Part shown: one piece after another, positions 21,177-32,646 of the stretch | How positions within the stretch are numbered: the first letter of the stretch is position 1 | Layout of the letters: every line of letters begins with the position of its first letter | NCBI GenBank assembly: GCA_023512835.1 | Contig: CM042085.1 | Span: 39,014,324-39,078,323, forward strand | From: Taxillus chinensis | Taxonomy: Eukaryota; Streptophyta; Magnoliopsida; Santalales; Loranthaceae | Length of the DNA stretch: 64,000 bases | Direction: 5' to 3' | The notes under the pieces: model-generated | Database searches by the model: none | What the model was told of the DNA's origin: nothing | Seen by the model: the letters and a program-made list of their open reading frames with translations, nothing else | Translations under genes and position numbers: made by a program

Positions 21177-23626
21177 TGTAAAGACTCGTATTCGGGTAGT
21201 TTTGAGAGATAGTCATTCTATGGGAATGTAACTATCCGGACGGTAGTGTAGTCGTCGATGTGAGCATTTTGATCGTACTTGGGCTCGATTCGGAGTCGGG
21301 GCCCCGTTTGATCCGATTGTTGACTTTTTGGGGTTTATTGGTTGACTTTGCGTTTGGGCGGTCATTTGGGTGTAATAATATCTGTTTTTAGTGTTGTACT
21401 CGTCATTTCGAGCGTTTTTGATCGTAGTTTGATTCAATTTGGAGTTCGGGGCCTTGGAGGTCAATTATTGGTGGTCGATGGTTGACTAGGTCGATTGTTG
21501 GCAAAAATATAAATGGCGAAAAAAAAAAAAAGAAAAGGAAGAAGCTTTCACTTTACGTTTCACGTTTGTGCGTTGAAGAGAGAGAGAGCTTGAGAGAGCT
21601 TGGAGGCCTTGGCGATTTGGGGCGATTTGGGTTCGTGGAGCTCAAAGATTCACTTAAGTAGTGTCCTTGAACTTCTTATCCCGATTTATGCTTGGTATGC
21701 ACGAATTTATCATGATTTATGAAATTGAGCATGAACCCTAGAATTTGGGGAAAACCAATTTTGGGTTAGATCTAATGGTTTAGCTAAGATTTGTGGTTAA
21801 GAACTATTTTATATCATTGTGGATATTTGTTTCCGTGATTTTGGGGTTAATTAATTGTGTTTTTCATGAGGGTTGATAAGTTAACCATGGGAATTTGGGT
21901 TTAGATCTAGATTTCTAGAAATCTGGAATTTTATACGTGTTTCGTTGTTTCTGCGCGATTTAGAGGCGTTCCGGACGCATTTAAAGGTAAATATCGCGAT
22001 TGCTTACATAGAATGCGTGTTTGTGCGTGTACGGGGGGTTGCTGGGTTGATTCCGGATGAAGAACAGGCAAAAACGACGATGAACAGTACACTGGGTGCG
22101 TTCTGGGTCGAACTAATGAAAATCCGAGTTCGGGTCGTAGGGTCGTAGTTCGTAGACCCGTAGTTCGTAGGTTCGTAGTTCGTAGTTCAAGGTTTGAAGG
22201 TTCGTAGTTCGTAGATTCGTAGACCCGTAGTCCGAAGGTCGAGTTCATAGCCGAAGGATCGAAGTTCGTAGCCTCGTAGTCAAAGATCGAAGCCGCTTCG
22301 AGTCTTCAAGGCGCGCTATGCAGTCTACGAGTCGCAGCTCCCGCTACGAGTCTCGAGGCGCGCTGGGTTCAGCGCTACAAGTCGCGATCCCGGGCTACGA
22401 GGCAAAGGTAACAAAGACTAGATCGGAGCTATTTACACCGTAACCTATACCCATTTACACATTTAAGTGTTATACTTAAGTTACTATGTAAATAACGAAA
22501 TACTCCCCATTTGGATTCAAAGAAAAATACTAGAAAAATTAATTCTCACTCTTTCAAAATGTGAAAATTGGGATTTAGTGTAAAATCTGAAAACCCAAAA
22601 GTTCGTAGTGGTGAATTTTTGGAAAGTGGGGTTAGACATCTCGAGAAAAATCCCAAAAATCAGATTATCTTAGTTATGCTATGGGAACCCAATGCCGGGA
22701 CTTTTGATTTCAAGAAAATAGGCTGCTATGGGTACTTCCTTCATAAATCAAGGATTGAGGATTTACTTGTGAAGACGCTCTGATTCCCAAAGGAAATGTT
22801 GAGAATGACATGCCATACTAATGTTAGTATGTTGGTGTGAGGTATTGGGGCATGGACTCCGTGACTTGTTTGGGTTCTCACCGTGATGCACCGATGGTGC
22901 GATGTGGTTGACGGGGCAGCATATGCGCCGATGGCAGGCTCGTGTGGCGAGCGTGGCAGGGCATATTGCGTTTGTGCCGTGAGCATATGCGCTGATGGCA
23001 AGCCGATGTGGCGACCGTGTCCGGGCATATAAGCGTGTGGTAGGTCGAGTGCCCTGAGTTGGGATCTGTGGAGGATCGTGGACAAGCTGTCTGTGTGGGC
23101 AGGCAAGGTCCTGATGTTTGTTTGCGAGCTGAGTCTGATGATTGTGCACACTACACGGTGCACGAGTACACGAGCATGTAGTATAGACTTGTATGTCGCA
23201 TGATGTGGAGTGTTGGGGTCACTCTCGAGCTTGTCGCTCACCCTACTTGTTGTTTACCTTTTTCAGGTGTGACCGAGACTAGTGGAGGACTTTCTTCCAG
23301 GGGACGCCCCTTTACTCGATGTATGATACGATATTATATTTTGTATTTTATTGTGTTGTATCCCGGACATGGGTCCGTGGACGATTGTATGTGCATCTGT
23401 ATGATGTAATGTCTGTTCAGATGTTGTTTTGACTTATCATGTGCATGATGATGTATGGGAAAGTACGGGATTACCCTTGATGTATGACTGTACTGGGGTT
23501 GCATATTTGAGACAAGCACCACGTGTGTAGTCTCCTTTGGTGCTAGTCACCAACCCCTTGACTTTATCGGGTGCGGGCAAGGGAAGTCAAGACCCGGTTC
23601 CGGGTTCCCCGGAAGTGGGCGTGACA
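21177..23626 (+). repeat. T3 3' LTR (2450 bp)
   Basis: Starts TGTAAAGACTCGTATTCGGG and ends GTGGGCGTGACA. It keeps a clean 3' splice-like TTTTTCAG/GTG (AG ends at 23266) where the 5' LTR has CAAG. It is followed by the TTATA duplication. Confidence 0.95.
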
Positions 23627-23631
23627 TTATA

Positions 23632-24016
23632 TGTGTTTTGGGTTGATCGAGGGTTCATCAGATCATCCTAGGAAGCATTTGGGTTGGGTGCATACCTGTT
23701 GCGTGACTGTGTGCATATCTAGGCACTAGAAATTATCTGCTAATGATGCTTTAATGATGTGCTTGTATTGATTATACTATTGGCTATCCGTGGTTTGTTT
23801 TTTTTTGGTGATTGATTGTGCTTAATTGAAAATGCTATTGTGCTAATTCGAACCTAGGAAGTCTAAGTAAATAACCACATAAATTGGTGAATAGAATAAG
23901 GGGCTTAGAAACCTCATTATTTGTGCGGCAAACTTGGTTCTGCCTATCGGTTTAAATAATTTGGTTTGACTAGTGTGCAGTAGTTAATAGATATTGTTGA
24001 TATGTGTTGGTGCAGA
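23632..24016 (+). other. T2 untranslated leader, right part
   Basis: Continuation of 11903-12013 after T3. It aligns with the T3 leader (GATCATCCTAGGAGCAT and TTGTGTGCATATAGGGCAC-like phrases) and ends at the gag ATG at 24017. Confidence 0.7.
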
Positions 24017-25140
24017 ATGGCACCCAAGACTAAGGCTCAAGGTCCAGCAGAGGAGCTATCCATTCAGTTCGAATCACAAGGAGAACAGAGTTCTCCAGTA
24101 ACTGCCTTGGGTTCAGAGATTCGTTGCTCAGATTGGGGCTCAAATACTTAGCCAAATCTAGGGTGCCATGCGGGTACCATGAGGGAGGTGGCTAGAAGTG
24201 ATGCAGAGGAAGTGAAGAAACAACGGCGGCCTCGGGAGGAGCAACAGCGGGAGGTTCTGAGGAGAGCCGGCCACAAGTCATGGCGGCTCCGCCCGCGGTC
24301 ACGATCGGCGGGTGAGTCGATTCCTGAAGCGTAAACCGATGAAGTTTGAGGCAAATACGAGACCCGATGAGGCCGAGGAATGGGTCAAATGGACAGAAGA
24401 CATCTTCGAGCCGATCCGGTGCCCGAAGAGGCTAAGGTCCGCTTAGCCACACATTTCCTAGTAGGTGGGGCCCATAGGTGGTGGGAAACTTGTGAAGCAT
24501 GTTCACGAGAGCCCGATGGCATGGGAGGACTTCGTGGAGCTCTTCACACAGTATTTCCTCGCTACGTGCAAAAGACGAGGCGGCGGGGAGTCTATACACC
24601 TTGGAGCGGGCGGTGAACCTGTGACAAAGTATGTCATTGCTTTCAGAGCTAGGTAGATTTGCCTCGGAGTCATGGAGGGTTGAGGCTAATAAGACTCAGG
24701 ATTTCATTGATGGGCTGAGACCATCACTCAGGAGGGGACTGAACATGATGGAGTTGACCACTTACAGTGATGCAGTCAACAAGGCACTTATTGGAGAGCG
24801 GGACTTAAACCAGATTAGGACTCAGAAACTAGGGAGCTCATTGGGGCCTAGCCAAAAAAGGCCAAGAGAGGAGCAATCGAGGGACAAGGGGGACAAGAGG
24901 CCGGTGCCCAAATTCTCACATACGGGAACTCAGGCAGCGGTTCTGCCTCACAGTTTTCAGGGACGTATCGATCTGTGGACTTCGGGGGACACAAGGAGGC
25001 GGATTATAGGCGGAAGAATGGCAACCCACTCAAGTGTTTTCGATGTGGGGGTCTGGGACACAAGATAGGAGAGTGTCCTTTTATCAGTTCAGCTAGTGTT
25101 ACAGGGCCACATCGACCTCGTGACTAGGGCCAGAGGAGCG
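24017..25140 (+). pseudogene. gag: T2 gag, decayed
   Basis: Starts ATGGCACCCAAGACTAAG at 24017. Capsid fragments (EEWVKWTEDIFEPIRCPEEA-like, HRWWETCEA, ELGRFASESWRVEANKTQDF) are spread over three frames. A single intact CCHC knuckle, CFRCGGLGHKIGEC, is at 25035-25079. Several frameshifts separate the pieces. Confidence 0.8.
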
Positions 25141-25199
25141 GGACTCCATATCAGAGGTCAGCTTAGTCAGGACAGTCAGTACTAGGACGACCTGCTACA

Positions 25200-25750
25200 C
25201 AGCAGCCTCAGCGGGAGGCTCAGGCTCAGAAGGGACAGAATGATCGAGCTACGACGAGTCAGGCCAGCGGCAGTGTGCAGAAGGGGAGGAACTATGCTAT
25301 CCCGACAGAAGGCGAAGTTCCACCGGTTGATGAGGCGAGTCGGGGGCAGTCCGGTGAGAGGTACAATTTTGGTTTCACGCACTATTTGTACTATTTTGAT
25401 TGATCCGGTCTACACACTCGTTCATTGCGCACTCCTTTGTAGAGGGACTATAGTTGGATTATACCACCGTTGATCGGCCCCTTGTGGTTGATACACCCGT
25501 AGGGGGCCTTGTGGTGATTGATAGGGTCTGTTGGGGATGTGAGGTTACTCTCGGAGGTGTTGACCTCCGGTGTTACCTATATGTGATGCACTTTGATGCT
25601 TTTGATGTGATATTGGGTATGGTTTGGTTGACCCGTGTAGAGGCGGTGATTGAGTGTTATAGGCGACGAGTGACCTTCCTCACACTCAGGGCACTCGAGG
25701 CACCTTCGTGGGTGAGTGGTCCGAAGATGCATGCAAATTGGGGCCTTTGA
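25200..25750 (+). pseudogene. pol: T2 aspartic protease remnant
   Basis: The flanks are conserved (TICTILID, then FDVILGMVWLTRVEAVIECYRRRVTFLT). The catalytic DTGA is replaced by DPVY through an indel near 25407, and so this protease would be inactive. Confidence 0.75.
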
Positions 25751-27130
25751 GGCAAGGATGGGGTGATGTAACCCATCGGTTAGCTAGTACGACTCTAGTT
25801 ATCCCCCAGGAGAGTAGGGTGGTGTTACCCAAGGTGGTGGATCGGTTTTCCGACGTGTTTCCCGAGGACTTGGTTGAATTACCGCCAAAGAGAGATGGAC
25901 TTCTCGATAGAGTTCTTACCGGGACAGCACCTATCAGTAGCGGCTTATAGGAATGCACCGGTTAAGCCGAGAGCTCAAGAGGCGGATAGACGATCTCTTT
26001 GCGCGTGGTTTTATTGAAGCGGATTAGTTCGCCTTGGAGTGCTCCGGTGTTATTCGCTAAAAAGGCGGATGGTTCGCCGGTTGTGTATTAACTACCGACG
26101 GTTGAACCAGTGTGAGTGAAAGCAGATACCCCCTAACGAGGATCGATGATTTGTTTGACCCAGTTCAAAGGTGCCCGTTGGTTTCCAAGATCGATTTGAG
26201 GTCTGGATACCACCGCTACGGGTGCGGGTCGGACATTGAAGACGACCTTCGATTTACGAGATATGGCCATTATGTGTGGCTAGTGATGCCCTTTGGACTC
26301 ACAAATGCCCCAACGGTGTTCATGGGATTGATGAACCAGATCTTTACACCCTATCTCGATCGTTTGTGGTAGTCTTATTGATGATATCCCGATTTACTCC
26401 CAAACGGAGATCGAGCATGAGGAGCATTTACATGTGGTATTGCGAGACGTTGAGGGACCGTAGACTATACGCAAAATCCACAAAGTGTGACTTTTGGCTG
26501 CGAGAGGGTGAAATTTTTAGGGCATGTGGTATCACCGGAGGGTATCACAGTGGATCCTGGCAAGATTGAGGCCGTGATGTCGTGGAAGTGCCCAACGAAT
26601 GTCTTTGAGATCCGGAGTTTTACGGGGTTGGCGGGTAATTACGGGAGGTTTGTGAAGGACTTCTCCCGATTAGCCGCACCGATAAGCGGCTTGACCGAAG
26701 AGTACGGTTTGGCCGGTCGGATGCTTGTGAGGAGGCTTCCGGTCAGTAAAGGCCAATTGACTTCGCACTTATCCTGGTCTTACCACGGGGAGGTGTACCC
26801 TATGAGGTCTATTGTGATGCCTCTAATGTTGGATTGGGTTGTGTGCTCATGCGGGAAGGATGAGTAATTGCTTATGGTTCCGTCGGTTGAAGACCCATGA
26901 GAAGAACTACCCTATGCACGATTTGGAGCTAGCTGCTAGTGATCTTTGCATTAAAAGGTGGCCCTTATCTTCTAGGGGAGAAGTTTGTGGTATTTCCGAC
27001 CACAAGAGTTTGCGAGTACATATTTTTCAGCGGGATTTGAATCTCAAACGAGGCGTTGGGTGTAGTATATGCAGCAATTTCAGTTTGATCTTAGTATACA
27101 CCAGAAGGGAAATGTAGTAGGCGATGCCTT
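25708..27130 (+). pseudogene. pol: T2 reverse transcriptase and RNase H
   Basis: RT motifs appear in shifting frames: [32 protein letters not shown], a broken catalytic box near 26378-26395 (a lost base before IDDI), [22 protein letters not shown], and RNase H pieces (LELAASDLCI, SIHQKGNVVGDALS). At least six frame changes. Closest relative in the window is the T3 pol. Confidence 0.85.
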
Positions 27131-27259
27131 GAGCCAGGAAGAGCCAGGCCATAGTGGCTCTCTGTGCTGTCAAGGAATGGGAGATGATGGGGCAACTAGG
27201 CTCAGCTCGGAGGGTTCTGACCCGGTGCAGGGTATGCTAAGCGTGGTTATAGCGGTGCA

Positions 27260-28690
27260 GAGTTGCGGCGTCAGGTTATTGAAGGTCGGTTGGGGGATGT
27301 TGAGTGTGAGGTCCTTCGGGATCAGATTCAGACTGCCGTACTTCCCACGGATTGGACAAAGGATTCTGACCATGTGTTGCGCTATCGAGGTCGATTGATA
27401 GTTCCATCTTCTCTCCGGGAGACAGTTCTACGGGAATTCCATCACTCTCGTTTGGCTGTTCACCCTGGGGGAAACAAGATGTATCACGTTGTTCGGCAAC
27501 AGTTCTGGTGGTCGGGCCTTAAGAAGGTTGTTACGGAGTTTGTTCGACGGTGCTTGACATGCCAACAGGTCAAGGCCGAGCATTTGCGGTCTGTCGGTGA
27601 GTTGCAGTCGTTACTTGTGCCAGAGTGGAAGTGGGATCATGTGACTATGGACTTCGTCACAGGGCTTCCCTCGTTCTAGAGGTCATGATACTATTTGGGT
27701 TGTTGTAGACCGTTTGGCGAAATCTGCCCACTTTATTCGATTCGTGAGACCGATCCAGCCCGGACTTTGGGACAGCATTATGTCGATGTGATAGTACGAT
27801 TGCATGGTGTGCCATTGACGATCGTCTTTGACAAGGATGCTCGGTTCACTTCACAGTTTTGGCGGCAGTTACAGCGTGCATTGGGTACCCGAGTGAATTT
27901 GAGTACAGCTTACCACCCTCAGACAGATGGCCAGTCCGAGTGCACTATTCAGATCCTCGAGGACATGCTCCGTGCTTGTGTGTTGGATTTTGGTGGTTAT
28001 TGGGAAGCTCACCTTCCCTTGGTGGAGTTCTCCTACAACAACAGCTATCAGGCTACGATAGGGATGGCGCCATATGAGGCATTGTATGGGCGACCGTGTC
28101 GCTCCCCTTTATGTTGGGCCCGAGCGGGAGAGGCGATTATTTTAGGTCCTGATATGGTCCAGGAGACTACCGACTTGGTTCAGCGATCCGACGGCGGATG
28201 TTGACACCCCAGTCGACGAAGTCATATGTAGACGCACGGCGGCGACCACTTCAATTCGTCGTAGGGGATCACGTCTTCTTACGAGTCTCACCATGACGGG
28301 GCATAGACGGTTTGGGCGAGGGTCCAAACTCTCACCTCGATTTGTGGGTCCTTTTCCTATTATTCTTGTTGTGGGACCGGTTGCCCATCGATTGGAGTTA
28401 CCACCCGAGTTGGCTCGTGTTCATGATGTTTTCCATGTCTCCCGATTGCGGAGATATTACTCGGATCCTTCCCATGTGCTTAAGCGGCGTGAGATAGAGC
28501 TAGCCGATGATGGTTCCGTTATAGAGGCACCGGTTCAAATTTTAGACCGGCGGGAGCAGTCTTGCGAGCCAAGACGATTCCGTTGGTCCGAGTTTTGTAG
28601 CGCCACCGTAATATGGAGGAGTAGACCTGGGAGTGGGAGAGTCGATGCGTGCTCTTCACCCCGAGCTGTTCGAGGACGACCGGTCCTAAG
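27260..28690 (+). pseudogene. pol: T2 integrase and chromodomain-like tail
   Basis: The zinc finger is complete (EFHHSRLAVHPGGNKMYH, then CLTCQQVKAEH). The catalytic core shows the first Asp (TMDFVTGLP), the second (VFDKDARFTSQFW) and the Glu (GQSECTIQ), with one frameshift between the first two (about 27676). The C-terminal part holds [14 protein letters not shown] chromodomain-like tail in a further frame has the expected Trp codons changed to TAG twice (about 28596 and 28620). This is the best preserved integrase among the Tekay copies here. Confidence 0.85.
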
Positions 28691-28710
28691 GTGGGGAGGA
28701 TGTCAAGATC
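28668..28710 (+). promoter_or_regulatory. Upstream duplicate of the polypurine/LTR-start module (T2)
   Basis: TTCGAGGACGACCGGTCC, then AAGGTGGGGAGGATGTCAAG. The TGTCAAGATCTTAC that follows resembles the LTR start TGTAAAGACTCGTAC. The true module lies 246 bp downstream. Confidence 0.6.
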
Positions 28711-28929
28711 TTACATCATGCGTTGAGGTAGTTGACCTTGTTGCTTTTGTTTAGTTAACCTATTGTGCTTGTTTATTGTGCTTATGATCGTCAATATTTT
28801 GTTGAGTGTGATTTGATGAGTCATTGATTATCATGCTAAGTTATCGCGAGGTGGTATATAATTATCTTAGCCTGCGAAGTGAAATGTTCTCTCTTTAGGG
28901 ATAGCTTGTCTTTTCGGGCGAAAAGTCCT

Positions 28930-28943
28930 AAGGTGGGGGAGGA
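28930..28943 (+). promoter_or_regulatory. T2 polypurine tract
   Basis: AAGGTGGGGGAGGA directly before the 3' LTR, preceded by the palindrome CTTTTCGGGCGAAAAG. Confidence 0.85.
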
Positions 28944-29551
28944 TGTAAAGACTCGTACCTAGGTGAGATGTATTAAGTTATTATTATTATAATATTCAAA
29001 GTGATTGGTATGTGTTATTATTATCATTATTATTTTAATATTTTGGGTTTATAATGATTATGACATTAATATTATTAATATAATTATTTAGTAATGTTTG
29101 AATTGTTCCTATAATAATGAGTATTGTAATTGGTAATTTTATTATGGATTATGATTATTCTTGTAGGTATTTTAATATTCGAGACTATAAATATTAATTG
29201 TAACTATTATTATTAATTATTGTTATTAATCAACTTATTATTATTATTATAATTATTACTATTATTAATTATAAATCAATTAGTATATATATAGGTATAA
29301 ATAGAGAGATATCTAGGGTAAACCCTACTTTCGATTATGCGTCGTGATCTAGTAGTGGAAGAGCGGTATATTGAAGCCATCGTGTTCTTGACCTTGAATC
29401 AGGTAGGTGATTTTAGATGATTGATTCTTGATGATTGATTCTTGATTATTGATTCTTGATTATTGGTTCTTAATTATTGGTTCTTGATTATTGATTGATT
29501 TTATTACGGATTGCAAAGTTAGTGGGTCAAGTGTGTATAACGGTTTGATAA

Positions 29552-29602
<51 letters not shown>

Positions 29603-30123
29603 TAAAATCTCTGCGTTCGTGCGTCGCTAGTTCGTGCGCGACGCCATGGGTTGGACGAAGACAGTGATCATCCGTGCACGCGCCATGATGATGGAGGAAA
29701 AGCGGCGGAGGTTGTCGCGTTTGCGCGGAGGAGACGGAAGGGAGAGACGGTGACCCGCGCGCGCTATGGAGGGGATTCACGCGTCTCGCGCCATCCAAGC
29801 ACCCCAAGCATCCCGCGTGACCGGGCGCCCGTGCGCCGCGTGATCTGCGTGTTTGGCTACGCCGGAGAGATGAAGAGTGGGTGGCGGCTGTGCCGCCACC
29901 TGCTGGACCGAGGAGCGCCCGTGCCCTGGACTGAGAGGAAGGGGCGGGGCGGCGGCGGCATCAGTGATGACTTGTATGTTGCATTGAATCATTTATAGGT
30001 ACAATGCTACCCCGTTGTAGTATTGTACAGGGTTGAATTAGTCACCAACTCCTCGACCCCCTGGAGTGAGCGTGGGGAAGTCGCGTTCCTAATTCCATGG
30101 GTTACAAAATTTAGGGCGTGACA
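28944..30123 (+). repeat. T2 3' LTR (1180 bp, internally rearranged)
   Basis: TGTAAAGACTCGTAC...GGGCGTGACA. The AT-rich start, TATA box (29296), telobox-like AAACCCTA (29320-29327), donor-like CAG/GTAGGTG (29402/29403) and TA/CA microsatellite (29559-29602) match the layout of the T1 LTR. A GC-rich stretch then joins directly to the last 160 bp. It is less than half the length of the other Tekay LTRs, so the middle has been lost or replaced. Confidence 0.8.
29605..29970. other. GC-rich, CpG-dense segment inside the T2 3' LTR
   Basis: Rich in CGCGC, GCGGCGG and CCGTG, with a 115-codon frame (29651-29998) and an overlapping frame on the other strand. Neither is recognised. No counterpart in the T2 5' LTR remnant or the T1 LTR. 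Confidence 0.5.
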
Positions 30124-32646
30124 CAAGCTACAACAATAGGACTGATTATAAATATAAGATTGATATTAGCTTTGACAAGGTTACGACAATCCTCGATTCC
30201 GGTGGCGGCAACGGCTTGGAGAGTAAGACATCAAAAACCTGGTCGGGCTAAGATAACTTGTTTTGTTTTTCTTTTTTTTTTTATTTTTATTTTTTTGTGT
30301 GATCTATTTTTAATGGAAATTAAATAAATATATATATACAACTACATCGGATTATTTACGCTAATTAAATTATGCTAATTAAATATTTAAAAACTAATTA
30401 TGCTAATTTAATTAAACTAATTATACTAAATTTAAAAACTAACTACCTAATTATGCTAAAAAACTAACTAACTAAATATGTTAAATTTAACTAATTAAAA
30501 TTATACTAATTATGCTAAATTTAATTTAAAACTAACTATTAATTTACTAAACAAAATAATAATTAAAACTAAAAGAAATAAATAAATAAAAACCTGGAAT
30601 ATCATGGACCAAGGATGCCCTTCTCCCGAATGCTTCCTTTTTTTCGTAAAAGAAAGGAAAAGATTAATTTGACTATAACCGCGTTCTTTTTTTAGACACC
30701 GAGTTAATTGTACACTCTACTCTCTTTTTTAGAGTTATGTGTATTGAATGGTTTTTTTTGGTGTGTTTTGGAGGGGGAGATAACCCCTTTATATAGGAGT
30801 CATGGGAAGGAAGTTTTTTGCAAAACTTTCAATGTGAGACTTCAAATTTTATTATTATTATTTTTTATTATTAGTATTATTATTAAAAGTCAAATAAGGA
30901 GTGCTGGTCTTGTTCATAAATAGTATCGGGAACTGTTCATGAATAGTATCCAGCACTATTCATACACGATACCTGAGTACTATTCATGTATTTTTTTTAC
31001 AAATTTTCTGATTTTTTGCTTTTTTTGTTGTTTCGTTTTTTTTTAATAATTAACGTCACATCCTTTAAATTAACGGTTACGCCCCTTTATTTTTTCTATA
31101 CAAAATTAATAATATAAAGCTGAAAATAAATATGTATGTCCAACCCGGACAAAATAGAGTCCAACATAGCATATATTTATAATATAATTTAAAATATATA
31201 AAAGTATATATTAACTCAATACTTTAATTTTTAAATTTTATATGCATTAATTAATAGCTATTAATAATATACAAATATATATAGTCGTATTAACAAAAAA
31301 TATTTTTAACAATTAACATTCATTAATATTAACGAATATGTTCATAAACGATTAAGATATGTTAATGTTTGTTTGTTTATGTTAATCAATGAAAAAATAA
31401 TGTTCTTGAATAATTTATTTTTTTAACAGACCCATATGAACAGAATATTAGCAAGATAATCTCCAAAATATTCATAGATATTTGACTCATTTGTCGCCTA
31501 TATTGAAAATGAAAATAAACGAAGAGAGACTGAGAAACATTTAAGATTTCAGAAATATAAATTATTATTTTTGAGTAATTAAAATATATAATACAAAAAT
31601 ATTAATTATATAGTATCAAATATTAATTTATTCGACCAAATTATAACTCAAATTAAATTACTTCTTTTGACTTCAGATTTTAATTAATCTGTTCCTTCCA
31701 ATTTTGGGTAATCATATTTTTGGTTTTCATATACATGATCGTTGTCTTGGCTTTGATTATCATTATTATTATTATTTCACACAAGTGTTATGAAAAGCCA
31801 GCCTTTTTCATTGACTGAGAACTTATTCAATGTCACCACTTGCCGCCAGAAAATAACCTTCAATTGTATTTATTATTACTTAATGTGATATACTTATAAT
31901 AACGATCTCGGTATGATTTGCAGTTAAACTCGTCGCCGTTCCTTAAAAAAGTTTATTTTTTTATATTTAAGAAAAAAATATTAAAAAGTTATAAAATCAT
32001 AATTTTATATTTAACTTTTTTTTATGAAATTTATATAGTATTTACAATATATTAAAATATATTATTCATTTTATATAATTATTAAATTATATGGAAAAAA
32101 AATTTCATCTCTCTCTTTTATATTTTTTTTGTAATATTTACTTTTGTTATGTATTAAATTATAAAAAAAATTAATATTAAATAAAAAAATAATTTTCCAA
32201 AGCTTTTCTTCTAAAGCCTTGCCCTCCCCTCCCAATCCAGAAATTTCCAGAGTCACGCTCCACCCTAGAATTGATTCCTGGTTCAGTGCTCTTACAGTTG
32301 GTATTCAATTTTCCAAAGCATTTTCTTTTTTACGTAAAATATAGTTTACGTAAAATACAACGGTAAAATATTTCTGTAAGAATTATTTTGATAATATATT
32401 TTCGAATAGACTTTTCTATATTAAAATCAAATTGATTAAAATCGGTTTGACAAATATTAAAATAAACATATACACACGTATAGAATCAATTTCAATCGCA
32501 AGTTCTCTTAAAATGAAACTCTTGTTGTATAAATACCCCCTTAGAAAATTTGTATAAAACCCCGATAAAAGAATATAAAAGGCAAGAAGCACACCAATAA
32601 CTTCTCAGCAGAAAACTGAATGAAGAAAACTATTATTATCTGCAAC
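30124..32646. other. AT-rich intergenic DNA with possible LTR debris
   Basis: 30124-30260 has mixed composition and may be the old flank of T2. Around 30765-30810 a TTTATATAGGAG box follows a G-rich block, and 30914-30990 has several copies of ATGAATAGT or ACTATTCAT, as seen in some plant LTR debris. From 31000 it is plain AT-rich DNA. The end near 32600 is the 3' flank of the calmodulin-binding gene. No gene is supported. Confidence 0.45.

Larger units (their letters stand above)
12014..23626 (+). mobile_element. T3: complete-structure Ty3/gypsy Tekay-type element
   Basis: 11.6 kb with two 2.45-kb LTRs, an iMet primer site, a polypurine tract and a 5-bp TTATA target duplication. It is inserted in the T2 leader. 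Coding order is gag, protease, RT, RNase H, integrase, chromodomain-like tail. TRIM-1 interrupts RNase H. Many small differences between the LTRs, plus stops and frameshifts in every domain, show it is not recent and not autonomous. Confidence 0.95.
11903..28943 (+). mobile_element. T2: Ty3/gypsy Tekay-type element, internal region
   Basis: The leader 11903-12013 continues at 23632. Joined across T3, the T2 leader matches the equivalent leader of T3 itself at 14565-14590 (CAGTCCTTACATGTATTC against CAATCCTTATATGTGTTT), which confirms the empty site. Gag, protease, RT, RNase H, integrase and a chromodomain-like tail follow in normal Ty3 order, all degraded. It is older than T3. Confidence 0.85.

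Noticed and set aside
29651..29998. 115-codon frame in the T2 LTR as a captured gene
   Set aside because: No homology recognised, opposite strand is also open, and GC-rich content explains the openness.
30914..30990. ATGAATAGT inverted motifs as a MITE
   Set aside because: Only short, irregular copies; no terminal inverted repeats or target duplication could be fixed.
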